From Loigolactobacillus bifermentans DSM 20003 (lineage in GTDB: Bacteria > Bacillota > Bacilli > Lactobacillales > Lactobacillaceae), in contig NZ_AZDA01000117.1 in assembly GCF_001434575.1 (NCBI RefSeq), forward strand, positions 1 to 64,000: a stretch of DNA of 64,000 nucleotides, read 5' to 3'. This document shows, in pieces, positions 53,378 to 64,000 of this stretch; position 1 is the first letter of the stretch; the number at the start of each line of letters is the position of its first letter. The notes beneath the pieces were generated by a model. It was not told where the DNA came from, ran no database searches, and saw only the letters and a program-made list of their open reading frames with translations. The translations under genes were made by a program, and so were the position numbers.

Positions 53378-54495
53378 TGTATGTGGAGCACTTAGCGCTG
53401 ACCAATTACCGTAATTATCAACAGGTGACAGTGGATTTCTCGCCTGATATTAACGTGTTACTTGGTGAAAATGCCCAAGGTAAAACGAACTTGCTCGAGT
53501 CGCTGTATGTTCTGGCCTTAACGAAAAGCCATCGAACAAACAACGAAAAAGACTTGATCAATTGGCAAGCGGCTTTTGCCAAAATCGAGGCGGTTGTGCG
53601 TAAAAGCAGTGGCAAGGTTCCCTTGGAATTGGTGGTCAGTCGTAAAGGTAAAAAGGCCAAGGTCAATCATTTGGAGCAGGCCAAGCTATCCCAATACTTA
53701 GGGCAATTAAATGTCATTTTATTTGCACCTGAAGACTTGGCACTGGTCAAAGGTGCACCGGCAGTACGCCGGCGCTTTATTGACATGGAATTTGGCCAAA
53801 TGAGCCCGCGTTATTTATACAACATTAGCCAATACAAATTGTGCTTAAAGCAACGCAATCAGTACTTAAAACAGTTGAAATATAAACAAGCTAAGGACCG
53901 CTTATACTTAGACGTCTTGTCCGAACAACTCGCCCAATTTGGGGGGATGATCGTTGCCCAGCGGTTGCAGTTTTTGAAGAAGCTAGAAGGCTGGGCCCAA
54001 GTGTTGCATCAAGGCATCACCAAAGGTGCGGAAACACTGACCTTTGATTATTTAACGAATTTGGACTTAACGGACACTGGCGCTGAGGGCCTACAAATGG
54101 CTTTACAAACAGCGTTCACCGCCGAAGTAGACCGTGAGATCGAGCAAGGGACGACGTTAAATGGTCCCCATCGTGATGATGTGCGTTTTTTAGTCAATGA
54201 CAAAAATGTGCAAACTTTTGGCTCACAAGGCCAGCAGCGGACCACAGCCTTGTCAGTGAAATTGGCGGAAATCGACTTGATGAAAGAACAAACCGGTGAG
54301 TATCCGATTTTGTTACTCGATGATGTTTTGTCTGAGCTAGATGATGCCCGGCAAACGCATTTACTTAAAGTGATCCAAAATAAAGTGCAGACTTTTATCA
54401 CCACCACTAGTTTAAGTGGTGTCGCACGCACCCTCATTCAAGCACCACGTATTTTTAGAATTCAATCCGGAACGTTAACCGTTAGTGACGAATAG
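53377..54495 (+). CDS. recF: DNA replication and repair protein RecF
   Basis: 372 residues. Walker A GENAQGKTNLLES (about residues 30-42), ABC-type signature region TFGSQGQQRTTALSVKLAE and Walker B ILLLDDVLSELD. SMC-like ATPase of gap repair and RecA loading. The start overlaps the yaaA stop. Confidence 0.97.
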   Translation: MYVEHLALTNYRNYQQVTVDFSPDINVLLGENAQGKTNLLESLYVLALTKSHRTNNEKDLINWQAAFAKIEAVVRKSSGKVPLELVVSRKGKKAKVNHLEQAKLSQYLGQLNVILFAPEDLALVKGAPAVRRRFIDMEFGQMSPRYLYNISQYKLCLKQRNQYLKQLKYKQAKDRLYLDVLSEQLAQFGGMIVAQRLQFLKKLEGWAQVLHQGITKGAETLTFDYLTNLDLTDTGAEGLQMALQTAFTAEVDREIEQGTTLNGPHRDDVRFLVNDKNVQTFGSQGQQRTTALSVKLAEIDLMKEQTGEYPILLLDDVLSELDDARQTHLLKVIQNKVQTFITTTSLSGVARTLIQAPRIFRIQSGTLTVSDE

Positions 54496-54510
54496 GCCGC
54501 TATGTATTTG

Positions 54511-56678
<2,168 letters not shown>

Positions 56679-56704
56679 AAACTTTGTGAGCGCAAAATAG
56701 ACAG

Positions 56705-56914
56705 TAGCTATAGGAGGCCATGTGTCCTGCGGAGTGGTTTGACCCTACAGGACTGGTGATCCTTCGGAAATGAGATTTTGCGGAAGCAAAATAGTCCTTA
56801 GCGTATTTAGGAGGAGCCATGTTTCTATCGTGGCGGGGTTCGCCCGAGAGAATGGACATCCTCCGGAAATAAGATTTTTGCGGAAGCAAAATAGTCCTTA
56901 GAGTATTTAGGAGG
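56705..56914 (+). repeat. two structured leader repeats before gyrA
   Basis: Units 3 (about 56710-56812) and 4 (about 56809-56914). Each begins aggagg..ccatg, has a stem-loop, then ggaaa(t)..gattttgcggaagcaaaatagtccttag and ends tatttaggagg. Each holds a 17-codon frame: ATG 56720 to TGA 56771 (MCPAEWFDPTGLVILRK) and ATG 56819 to TAA 56870 (MFLSWRGSPERMDILRK). The last aggagg is the gyrA ribosome binding site. Confidence 0.75.
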
Positions 56915-56924
56915 TACATGCAAA

Positions 56925-59399
56925 ATGGCAGACGAACCACAAAATAGCCGGATCAAGGACGTGAATCTGGCAACCACCATGCGGACATCCTTCTTGGATT
57001 ACGCCATGAGTGTCATTGTTGCCCGGGCTTTGCCTGACGTGCGTGATGGTTTAAAGCCCGTTCATCGGCGGATTCTTTATGGTATGAATGAACTGGGTGT
57101 CACACCAGATAAGCCTTATAAAAAATCAGCCCGGATCGTTGGGGACGTTATGGGGAAGTATCATCCCCATGGTGACTCTGCGATTTATGAATCCATGGTA
57201 CGGATGGCCCAAGATTTCAGTTACCGTTACCTATTAGTGGATGGTCACGGGAACTTTGGGTCTGTGGATGGCGACGGTGCCGCCGCCATGCGGTATACCG
57301 AAGCGCGAATGAGTAAAATTGCCACTGAAATGTTGCGTGATATCAACAAAGATACCATCGACTATCAGCCCAACTATGATGGTACTGAAAAGGAACCAAC
57401 TGTCTTACCAGCCCGTTTCCCGAACTTATTGGTAAACGGCGCTACTGGGATTGCCGTTGGGATGACCACTAATATTCCACCGCATAACTTGTCAGAAGTC
57501 ATCAGTGCGTTGCACATTTTAATGGACAATCCAGAGGCGACCACCGCGGATTTGATGGAAGCTGTACCAGGGCCAGATTTTCCAACTGGTGGGTTAGTCA
57601 TGGGCAAGTCGGGCATTCGTCGAGCTTATGAAACCGGTAAGGGTACGATTACCTTACGCGCTAAAACCGAGATCGTCACTGAAAAGAATGGCAAAGAACG
57701 GATCATTGTGACGGAATTGCCATACATGGTGAACAAGGCGAAGTTGGTGGAACGCATTGCCGATTTGGCTCGGGATAAGCGGATCGAAGGCATCACTGAT
57801 CTAAATGATGAATCAGACCGTGAAGGCATGCGGATCACAATCGATATTCGTCGGGATATGTCCGCGTCAGTGGTCTTGAACAACTTATTTAAAAACACGT
57901 TGATGCAAACGTCATTTGGCTTTAACATGTTAGCGATTGTTAAAGGCACGCCACGTTTATTGTCGCTTAAGGAAATTCTTGAATATTATCTGGAACATCA
58001 AGAAGAAGTGATTCGGCGGCGGACTGCTTTTGATTTGAAGAAAGCACAAGCACGGGCTCATATTTTGGCTGGATTGCGGATTGCGTTAGACCACATTGAT
58101 GAGATCATTCGCATCATTCGCAGTTCAAAAACTGGTGAAGTGGCCAAAGCGATTTTAATGGATCGTTATGACCTTGATGACAAGCAATCGCAAGCCATTT
58201 TGGACATGCGTCTGGTACGGTTAACCGGTTTGGAACGGGACAAGATTGAAAGTGAATACGCAGAATTGATGAAGAAAATTGCGGATTTCCAAGACATCTT
58301 GGCGAAGCCAGAACGGATCCACGAGATTATTTATCAAGAATTACTCGATATTCAGCATAAATTTGGTGACAAGCGGCGTACGGAATTGCTAGTCGGTGAA
58401 GTGTTAAGTTTGGAAGACGAAGATTTGATCGAAGAAGAAGACGTTGTGATCACATTGACGCACAATGGCTACATCAAGCGCTTGCCAGCAGCTGAATTCA
58501 AGACACAAAATCGTGGTGGTCGTGGGATCCAAGGCATGGGCATGCATGATGATGACTTTATTGAGCACTTAGTCTTCACCTCGACCCATGATATGTTGCT
58601 CTTCTTTACCAATACTGGGAAAGTTTATCGGGCAAAAGGTTACGAGATCCCAGAATATGGCCGGACTGCCAAAGGGATTCCTGTGATCAATTTATTGCAA
58701 ATTGATTCCGGTGAAACAATTCAAACGGTGATCAATGTGTCAGCTGACGCGGCGGATCAATACTTGTTCTTCACCACCCGTTTAGGGGTTGTGAAGCGGA
58801 CACCTGTCAGTGAATTCCATAACATTCGCAGCAATGGTTTAAAGGCTATTACCTTGAAAGAAAATGACCAATTGATCCAAGTCAGCCTAACTGATGGGCA
58901 ACAAAATTTGATCATTGGCACGCATTTAGGCTATGCCGTTAGCTTCGCAGAGGCCGCTGTTCGCTCTATGGGCCGCTCTGCCAGTGGGGTTCGCGGGATC
59001 CGGTTACGTGACGACGATTATGTGGTTGGCGCCGATCTATTGACGGCCGATAATAAAGTGTTAGTCATTTCCGAAAAAGGTTATGGCAAACAAACCCCAT
59101 CCGACCAATACCCAATTAAAGGGCGTGGCGGTAAAGGGGTCAAAACCAGTAACGTGACAGCTAAAAACGGGCCATTGACGGGCTTAGTCACCGTCAATGG
59201 TGATGAGGATGTCATGTTAATGACCGATACCGGCGTTGCCATTCGTTTCCACGTGAAAGACGTTTCTGAAACCAGCCGGGCTACCCTAGGGGTACGCTTG
59301 ATTCGCGTCGACGATAATGCTAAAGTCGCCACAATTGCGAAGGTTCAACCTGACGACGAAGAAGCAGTGGCCACACCAGAAGAAACACCAGAAGCTTAA
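56925..59399 (+). CDS. gyrA: DNA gyrase subunit A
   Basis: 824 residues. Starts with the usual [20 protein letters not shown]; quinolone region [19 protein letters not shown] with active-site tyrosine in MRYTEARMS (about residue 125). The C-terminal beta-pinwheel includes the GyrA box-like [11 protein letters not shown]. Ends in an acidic tail. The quinolone-determining serine is present, so no classical resistance change is seen. Confidence 0.98.
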   Translation: MADEPQNSRIKDVNLATTMRTSFLDYAMSVIVARALPDVRDGLKPVHRRILYGMNELGVTPDKPYKKSARIVGDVMGKYHPHGDSAIYESMVRMAQDFSYRYLLVDGHGNFGSVDGDGAAAMRYTEARMSKIATEMLRDINKDTIDYQPNYDGTEKEPTVLPARFPNLLVNGATGIAVGMTTNIPPHNLSEVISALHILMDNPEATTADLMEAVPGPDFPTGGLVMGKSGIRRAYETGKGTITLRAKTEIVTEKNGKERIIVTELPYMVNKAKLVERIADLARDKRIEGITDLNDESDREGMRITIDIRRDMSASVVLNNLFKNTLMQTSFGFNMLAIVKGTPRLLSLKEILEYYLEHQEEVIRRRTAFDLKKAQARAHILAGLRIALDHIDEIIRIIRSSKTGEVAKAILMDRYDLDDKQSQAILDMRLVRLTGLERDKIESEYAELMKKIADFQDILAKPERIHEIIYQELLDIQHKFGDKRRTELLVGEVLSLEDEDLIEEEDVVITLTHNGYIKRLPAAEFKTQNRGGRGIQGMGMHDDDFIEHLVFTSTHDMLLFFTNTGKVYRAKGYEIPEYGRTAKGIPVINLLQIDSGETIQTVINVSADAADQYLFFTTRLGVVKRTPVSEFHNIRSNGLKAITLKENDQLIQVSLTDGQQNLIIGTHLGYAVSFAEAAVRSMGRSASGVRGIRLRDDDYVVGADLLTADNKVLVISEKGYGKQTPSDQYPIKGRGGKGVKTSNVTAKNGPLTGLVTVNGDEDVMLMTDTGVAIRFHVKDVSETSRATLGVRLIRVDDNAKVATIAKVQPDDEEAVATPEETPEA

Positions 59400-59409
59400 T
59401 TAAAACGTA

Positions 59410-59440
59410 CGAAAACGACCATTTTACGGTCGTTTTTTTG
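59410..59440 (+). terminator. gyrA terminator
   Basis: The stem aaacgacc / ggtcgttt is followed by ttttt. Confidence 0.85.
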
Positions 59441-59784
59441 TTAAGTGTTGAGCTAAAGCAAAAGTGTTGAGCTTGAATCAATTAAACGCATCAATGGCCG
59501 TTATGAGACGAAAAGAAAGTGTTGCGCTGGGCGAGTCATGGTTGAGTTCATGAAAGGATTCATTCGCAGCTTTATTTAAAACGACTTTTTTAACAGAATC
59601 GTCGTTCATTTGCATAACTTATTAATAAGCCGCGACGGCGATGGGGATTGGTTCTTGAGACAAAAACTGCTTGAAATACAAGTTATATCATGCTATACTC
59701 TTAATTTGTGAGTATCTAAGTTATTTTAGATTCTCCTTGTCCTCGGAGAGAGGACCTTAAAGACCATAAGGAGGTGAACAGTCA
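59441..59784 (+). promoter_or_regulatory. rpsF promoter and leader
   Basis: Minus 35 ttgaaa (59671-59676), 17-base spacer, minus 10 tatact (59694-59699). The leader has a gtcctc / gaggac hairpin (about 59739-59755) and pairing near the ribosome binding site, which fits the known S6:S18 autoregulatory leader of this operon, though I cannot confirm the binding motif. Upstream are three copies of aagtgttg(a/c)gct (from 59443, 59462, 59517) and the 21-base motif shared with 39888. Confidence 0.65.
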
Positions 59785-60084
59785 ATGGCTCAATCAAAAA
59801 AATATGAAATTCTTTACATCATCCGTCCTGATATCGATGAAGAAAGCAAAGCTGCTTTGGTAGAACGCTTCGATAACATCTTAAAGGATAATGGTGCTGA
59901 AGTGATTGAATCGAAGGACTGGTCAAAACGTCGCTTAGCGTACGAAATCAAGAACTACCGTGAAGGTTTGTACCACTTGGTTCGTGTTGCAACAACCGAC
60001 GATGCACCATTAGGTGAATTTGACCGTCTTTCAAAGATCAATGACGACATTATTCGTCACATGATCACAGTTGAAGAAGGCTAA
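59785..60084 (+). CDS. rpsF: 30S ribosomal protein S6
   Basis: 99 residues. [15 protein letters not shown] at the N-terminus and [19 protein letters not shown] in the middle are typical S6. Start with aaggaggtgaac. First gene of rpsF-ssb-rpsR. Confidence 0.97.
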   Translation: MAQSKKYEILYIIRPDIDEESKAALVERFDNILKDNGAEVIESKDWSKRRLAYEIKNYREGLYHLVRVATTDDAPLGEFDRLSKINDDIIRHMITVEEG

Positions 60085-60145
60085 TAATCCAAAAGCTTGG
60101 TTTGAACAAGCTATCTAAAAATTATATTGGGAAAGGGGAGCTATC

Positions 60146-60694
60146 ATGATCAATCGGGTCGTTTTAATTGGTCGCTTAACGCGCGATGTTGAATTACGTT
60201 ATACGGGAAGTGGCACAGCTGTTGGTCAGTTTACATTAGCCGTTAACCGTTCATTTACGAACCGCAACGGTGAACGTGAAGCTGATTTCATCACGTGTGT
60301 CATTTGGCGTAAATCAGCTGAAAACTTTGCAAATTTCACCCACAAGGGTTCACTTGTGGGGATCGAAGGCCGAATTCAAACTCGAAATTACGATAACGCG
60401 GAAGGTCAACGGGTTTATGTGACCGAAGTGGTTGTCGATAATTTCTCATTACTTGAATCACGCAATCAAGGTGAACAGCGGGCTAACCAAGGTGGTTATC
60501 AAGCCAACAACAATAGTTTTGGTGGTAATAATAGCCAACCACAAGCACCAACACAACCACGCAGTCAGGCTCCTCAAGGACCAAGCAATCCAGCACCAAC
60601 TCAGAATAACAGTCAACCGGCTAGTAACCCGAATGATCCATTTGCCGCTAATGGCGACTCAATTGATATTTCGGATGACGATTTACCATTCTAA
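60146..60694 (+). CDS. ssb: single-stranded DNA-binding protein
   Basis: 182 residues. OB fold about 1-105 ([37 protein letters not shown]), a Gln/Asn/Pro-rich linker (about 112-170) and the protein-interaction tip DISDDDLPF. Ribosome binding site aaaggggag. Confidence 0.97.
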   Translation: MINRVVLIGRLTRDVELRYTGSGTAVGQFTLAVNRSFTNRNGEREADFITCVIWRKSAENFANFTHKGSLVGIEGRIQTRNYDNAEGQRVYVTEVVVDNFSLLESRNQGEQRANQGGYQANNNSFGGNNSQPQAPTQPRSQAPQGPSNPAPTQNNSQPASNPNDPFAANGDSIDISDDDLPF

Positions 60695-60737
60695 GTGTGT
60701 GAATTGCGATTAATGTTCGACAAAGGAGGACAATAAT

Positions 60738-60977
60738 ATGGCTCAACAACGTCGCGGTGGCCGTCGTCGTCGTAAGGTCGATTTTATCGCTGCTAATCAT
60801 ATTGAACATATTGATTACAAAGATATCGACTTATTACGTCGCTTCGTTTCAGAACGTGGTAAGATTTTACCTCGTCGTGTGACTGGTACAAGCGCCAAGA
60901 ACCAACGTAAGATCACAATTGCGATCAAACGTGCACGGATCATGGCTTTACTACCATTCGTATCTGAAGAAGGCTAA
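60738..60977 (+). CDS. rpsR: 30S ribosomal protein S18
   Basis: 79 residues, basic. [20 protein letters not shown] and [20 protein letters not shown] are the S18 pattern. Ribosome binding site aaaggagga. Partner of S6. Confidence 0.97.
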   Translation: MAQQRRGGRRRRKVDFIAANHIEHIDYKDIDLLRRFVSERGKILPRRVTGTSAKNQRKITIAIKRARIMALLPFVSEEG

Positions 60978-60985
60978 ACAAGCTT

Positions 60986-61026
60986 AAAACAGCCTACTAG
61001 CAATTGCTAGTAGGCTGTTTTTTTTA
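60986..61026. terminator. rpsR terminator
   Basis: The stem aacagcctactagc / gctagtaggctgtt is followed by tttttt. It can also stop the minus-strand folT-like gene poorly, since few T residues lie on that side. Confidence 0.9.
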
Positions 61027-61030
61027 CGTT

Positions 61031-61552
61031 TTAGTGCAGGGCACGCCGCGTGAGTTGGGACAAAGGCAAAACCTTCAATACCAGTTGGATCAGGCCCACA
61101 TAGATCACAAAACTCACAAGTTCTTGTGGGATACGAGTACTGAATAGAACGGCCCATTTTAAGCCGTACATCCAGTGGAGCCATAGGCTGTTCAAAAATA
61201 AATTATACCCAAAAGTTACCAATGCTGAAGCAGCGGCAACGCGCCACCATTTGAGCGGTTGTTGATAGAGAAAATAGGCATAAGTCCAGCCGGTTAAGCC
61301 AGCTGTTAGCGCAAAGCCGATAAAAAAGCTAAACTTAGGAAATAATAGCATGCCTAAAATACTCGAAAGTGCACTGGCACCAGCTGTGAGATGTGGTGGG
61401 AATAACCGAGCCATAATTGCTGTGACAATAAATGAAAATGTGATCTTGGTGATTAAAAATTGAATGCTGAAGAAACTGCCTAACAGGACTTGCATGGCGA
61501 TCAATACCCCTAAGATCGCCACTGTCCAAGCTTTTGAGCGTGTTGCTAACAT
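61031..61552 (-). CDS. folT: ECF transporter S component, folate type (FolT-like)
   Basis: 173 residues with 5-6 transmembrane segments. The N-terminal basic AWTVAILGVLIAMQVLLG-type helix, then TFSFIVTAIMARLFPPH and FLNSLWLHWMYGLKW, resemble the folate-family substrate-binding subunit of energy-coupling-factor transporters. It would dock on a shared EcfAAT module encoded elsewhere. No folate riboswitch is seen in the short leader. Pantothenate or another vitamin is possible. Confidence 0.7.
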   Translation of the reverse strand: MLATRSKAWTVAILGVLIAMQVLLGSFFSIQFLITKITFSFIVTAIMARLFPPHLTAGASALSSILGMLLFPKFSFFIGFALTAGLTGWTYAYFLYQQPLKWWRVAAASALVTFGYNLFLNSLWLHWMYGLKWAVLFSTRIPQELVSFVIYVGLIQLVLKVLPLSQLTRRALH

Positions 61553-61613
61553 GAATCTACCCCCTTTTTCATTGGCTTATAGGCTACACGGAAAAGCACA
61601 AGAAGGCAAATGA

Positions 61614-61630
61614 TTCTTAAAGTTAGTCTT
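61614..61630 (+). promoter_or_regulatory. shared operator-like motif, copy 1
   Basis: ttcttaaagttagtctt, 17 bases, recurs with one mismatch at 62580-62596 before the ABC permease gene. Located about 75-90 bases before the metalloprotease start. Confidence 0.4.
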
Positions 61631-61705
61631 AAGTCCCTTGTTTATTGGGGGAAGATTCGGTAATGTAAAAACAATTTCGTTTACTGATTGGAAAGAAGGT
61701 GCAGC

Positions 61706-62437
61706 ATGAAACGCTTGATTCACTGGATTATTTTTGTGGCACTATTAGCTGGTGTTTACGTGTATCGCCAGCCGCTACAGCAAAAATTAACGCCTGTTTT
61801 AACCACTTGGGCGACGCGCATCAACGCCACCTTGCGCGCAAAAGGATTGATCCAACCCGTTAAAGTGAATTCTGATCAAACAACGGAGACGCAATCACAA
61901 CAAGATCTGGTGCAAACCAAAAGTACGATGACGTACTATATTGGTCATTATAAAAACTTTCAAACGGATCAGTCGCAGCCGCAAACGAATTTAACCAGTG
62001 TGTGGCAAGCTGCCGTTGCGGCCTGGAATCGGCAAGGCGTGGTCAAACTGGTTCAAACCACCGATCAAAGTAAAGCCGATATTATTTTAGAAACACGACC
62101 GCAAACGATTGCCAATAATGCGGTTGGATTGACCCAAGAGCGTTCACAGACCATCACGACGAAAAGTGCTGTGAAGACCACGACAGAAACCACCACTCAG
62201 GCTGTTTGTAAGTTGGATTTACAGCGCATCACGGCAGGTGGCTATACGGCTGTGGAAGAAACCAACGTGGCTGAGCATGAAATGGGGCACGCATTAGGTT
62301 TAAGTCACAGTAGTCGCGTGGCGTCGGTGATGAATCCTTCTAATCGGGAATATTCGATTCAACCTTATGACGTGGCCAAGTTAAAGCAATTGCTTGAAAA
62401 GGAGACCCAAAAGGCCCAAGCCAACAGTCAATCATAA
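61706..62437 (+). CDS. exported zinc metalloprotease, matrixin-like
   Basis: About 243 residues. N-terminal membrane anchor or signal (LIHWIIFVALLAGVYV, residues 4-19), a Gln/Thr-rich stretch and a C-terminal catalytic part with HEMGHALGLSH (about 191-201), the HExGHxxGxxH zinc motif, then a conserved Met-turn in VASVMNPS. Pattern of M10/M57 metzincins. Extracytoplasmic by topology. ATG at 61706 follows agaaggtg. Target unknown; may process surface or envelope proteins. Confidence 0.8.
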   Translation: MKRLIHWIIFVALLAGVYVYRQPLQQKLTPVLTTWATRINATLRAKGLIQPVKVNSDQTTETQSQQDLVQTKSTMTYYIGHYKNFQTDQSQPQTNLTSVWQAAVAAWNRQGVVKLVQTTDQSKADIILETRPQTIANNAVGLTQERSQTITTKSAVKTTTETTTQAVCKLDLQRITAGGYTAVEETNVAEHEMGHALGLSHSSRVASVMNPSNREYSIQPYDVAKLKQLLEKETQKAQANSQS

Positions 62438-62446
62438 CAGATCAGT

Positions 62447-62482
62447 TAAGCCACTGTGCACAAATGCACAGTGGCTTTTTTT
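62447..62482 (+). terminator. metalloprotease terminator
   Basis: The stem aagccactgtgca / tgcacagtggctt with a caaa loop is followed by ttttt. Confidence 0.9.
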
Positions 62483-62579
62483 GGTCTGAAATCCAGTATT
62501 TGCGCCGGTTACACCCCATTTTCATTCAAAAAGAATTCACAAAAAGACCACATTTTATTAAGTTGACTTTAAGTTGATT

Positions 62580-62596
62580 TTCTTAAAGTTAGACTT
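62580..62596 (+). promoter_or_regulatory. shared operator-like motif, copy 2
   Basis: ttcttaaagttagactt, one mismatch from the copy at 61614. It overlaps a region with ttgactttaag and ttgatttt repeats that could hold the promoter of the ABC genes. Confidence 0.4.
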
Positions 62597-62638
62597 GTTC
62601 AATTCAAACAAATCAAAAAAATGAGGTAGGCGATTGAA

Positions 62639-63457
62639 ATGGAAAGTACCACGGAACTGATGCATGGGCATCAATTACCAAAACCAAAAATGCATTTTCG
62701 GATGCAACGTTTATTACCGTGGTTGATTCCAGCCGCGATCGTAATTGGCTGGCAATTAAGCAGTCAAGTCGGCTGGATCAGCAGCGCCACATTACCATCA
62801 CCTGTAGCGGTTTTACAAGATGGTGTGAGCTTGTGGCAATCAGGGGAATTACAAAAGAATTTAAGTGTTAGCCTTTATCGGGCCACAACCGGCTTGTTAA
62901 TTGGCGGCAGTTTAGGCTTTATCTTAGGCTTTGTCAACGGTCTGTCCAAAGTATGTCGCGGGTTATTTGATACCTCGATCCAAATGTTGCGGAACATTCC
63001 GCATTTATCGTTGATTCCGTTGGTGATCATCGCCTTAGGTATTGGTGAAACGGCGAAGATTTCATTAGTAGCCATTGGCGTCTTGTTCCCGGTTTACATC
63101 AATACGTTCCACGGCATTCGCTCAGTGGATCCAGAACTTATCGAAATGGGCCATTCTTACGGTTTAAGCCGGTGGCAATTGTTCACGAAGATCATTTTAC
63201 CTGGCGCACTGCCAACGATTCTCATGGGCTTCCGGTATGCCTTAGGTGTCATGTGGACCACCTTGATCGTCGCTGAAACCATTTCAGCCAGCTCCGGTAT
63301 CGGCTACTTAGCCACGAATGCTGAAGAATTTATGGATATGAAAACTGTGATTTTCTGTATCATCGTTTATGCCGTCTTAGGTAAAGTGTCCGACCTATTA
63401 GCCAAAATGTTGGAAGATCTTTGCCTTGAATGGCGCCAAGCAGAAAGTAGGTCTTAA
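62639..63457 (+). CDS. ABC transporter permease, SsuC/TauC-like
   Basis: 272 residues, six transmembrane segments. The EAA-type loop is DPELIEMGHSYGLSRWQLFTK (about 165-185), and the N-terminal half (GSLGFILGFVNGLSKVCRGL) fits the nitrate/sulfonate/taurine permease family. Such systems carry alkanesulfonates, taurine, riboflavin or hydroxymethylpyrimidine. The substrate-binding protein should lie beyond the window edge. Confidence 0.85.
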   Translation: MESTTELMHGHQLPKPKMHFRMQRLLPWLIPAAIVIGWQLSSQVGWISSATLPSPVAVLQDGVSLWQSGELQKNLSVSLYRATTGLLIGGSLGFILGFVNGLSKVCRGLFDTSIQMLRNIPHLSLIPLVIIALGIGETAKISLVAIGVLFPVYINTFHGIRSVDPELIEMGHSYGLSRWQLFTKIILPGALPTILMGFRYALGVMWTTLIVAETISASSGIGYLATNAEEFMDMKTVIFCIIVYAVLGKVSDLLAKMLEDLCLEWRQAESRS

Positions 63458-63458
63458 G

Positions 63459-64000
63459 ATGACAACTGACTTTTTAACCTTACAAAATATTCGCAAACAA
63501 TACGGCGCCACTACAGCGTTGCATGACGTTAATTTTAATTTAAAACAAGGTGAATTTTTAGCCCTGGTTGGCATGAGTGGTGGCGGTAAAAGTACCACAC
63601 TCCGTTTAATTGCTGATTTGGAGCAACCGACCAGTGGCACAATCGACTATGCCGAGGCGCAGCCGGTGGTGCGGGTGATGTTTCAAAACGATCGCTTGTT
63701 ACCTTGGTTAAAAGTACTGGAAAATGTGTCGTTTAAAAGCCGTGACCCACAAGTTCAAGTTCAAGCTGCAACCATGTTGGACCTGGTGGGATTAACCGAC
63801 TTTGCCAGCGTTTATCCCAGCCAATTATCCGGCGGGCAAAAGCAGCGGGTAGCGTTAGCACGGGCCTTAATGGCCAAGCCCCAGCTGTTACTCCTAGATG
63901 AACCGTTAGGCGCGCTAGACGCCCTGACCCGACGTAAAATGCAGGATCTGATTTTAGACATTTGTCACAAACAACACTTAACCACTATTTTAGTCACCCA
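63459..64000 (+). CDS. ABC transporter ATP-binding protein, SsuB/TauB-like (partial)
   Basis: Runs off the right end of the window after about 180 codons. Walker [10 protein letters not shown] (residues 39-47; Ser-Gly-Gly rather than the usual Ser-Gly-Cys/Ser), Q-loop, signature LSGGQKQR, Walker B LLLLDEP, and the H-loop near the end. Starts one base after the permease stop. Energises the preceding permease. Confidence 0.88.
   Translation, partial: MTTDFLTLQNIRKQYGATTALHDVNFNLKQGEFLALVGMSGGGKSTTLRLIADLEQPTSGTIDYAEAQPVVRVMFQNDRLLPWLKVLENVSFKSRDPQVQVQAATMLDLVGLTDFASVYPSQLSGGQKQRVALARALMAKPQLLLLDEPLGALDALTRRKMQDLILDICHKQHLTTILVT

Noticed and set aside
61553-61640. Tetrahydrofolate riboswitch before the FolT-like gene
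   Set aside because: The leader is short and lacks the THF consensus segments.

Overview
The window looks like a chromosomal segment of a low-to-mid GC member of the Lactobacillaceae. It contains the classical Firmicutes origin region: rpmH-rnpA-yidC-jag-mnmE-mnmG on the minus strand, and dnaA-dnaN-yaaA-recF-gyrB-gyrA-rpsF-ssb-rpsR on the plus strand. Phosphoketolase, several PTS systems, CcpA-type cre sites and many toxin-antitoxin pairs support this. Genus cannot be fixed from the sequence alone.

Layout. 1-2.3 kb: AT-rich, gene-poor flank with tandem repeats, an XRE-type gene and two broken small genes. 2.3-12.4 kb: a minus-strand operon for a radical-SAM activase, a glycyl radical enzyme, a TauE/SafE exporter, an iron alcohol dehydrogenase and an SLC13-type anion transporter, followed by a LuxR-type regulator and a divergent NCS1 permease. 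The best reading is anaerobic use of a small organosulfonate or related polar substrate, probably as carbon source or electron sink. 12.4-28 kb: a polyol island with a mannitol-type PTS operon (EIICB, EIIA, polyol-phosphate dehydrogenase, SIS isomerase, epimerase, transketolase), a galactitol-type PTS operon with two zinc dehydrogenases, two DeoR regulators and phosphoketolase. 28-35.5 kb: accessory segment with RelE-, RelB- and MazEF-type genes, a glucose/GlcNAc-type EIICBA and two tandem drug-type MFS pumps with structured leaders. 35.7-43 kb: a desaturase-like flavoprotein with a 2Fe-2S reductase and a GntR regulator, a frameshifted gene, a LacI/HAD pair and unknowns. 43.5-61 kb: the origin region. 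61-64 kb: an ECF S component, an exported metalloprotease and a SsuCB/TauCB-like ABC transporter cut by the window edge.

How it works together. Sugar alcohols enter by two PTS routes, are oxidised to ketose phosphates and feed transketolase and phosphoketolase. That metabolism makes excess NADH, and the glycyl-radical-enzyme/alcohol-dehydrogenase operon would be a plausible sink for it. The origin is bipartite, with DnaA boxes on both sides of dnaA. An unexpected signal is a family of about 100-bp structured repeats placed only before gyrB and gyrA, carrying 17-codon reading frames and ending in the genes' own ribosome binding sites. Starts were moved inward where a good ribosome binding site precedes an internal start codon.
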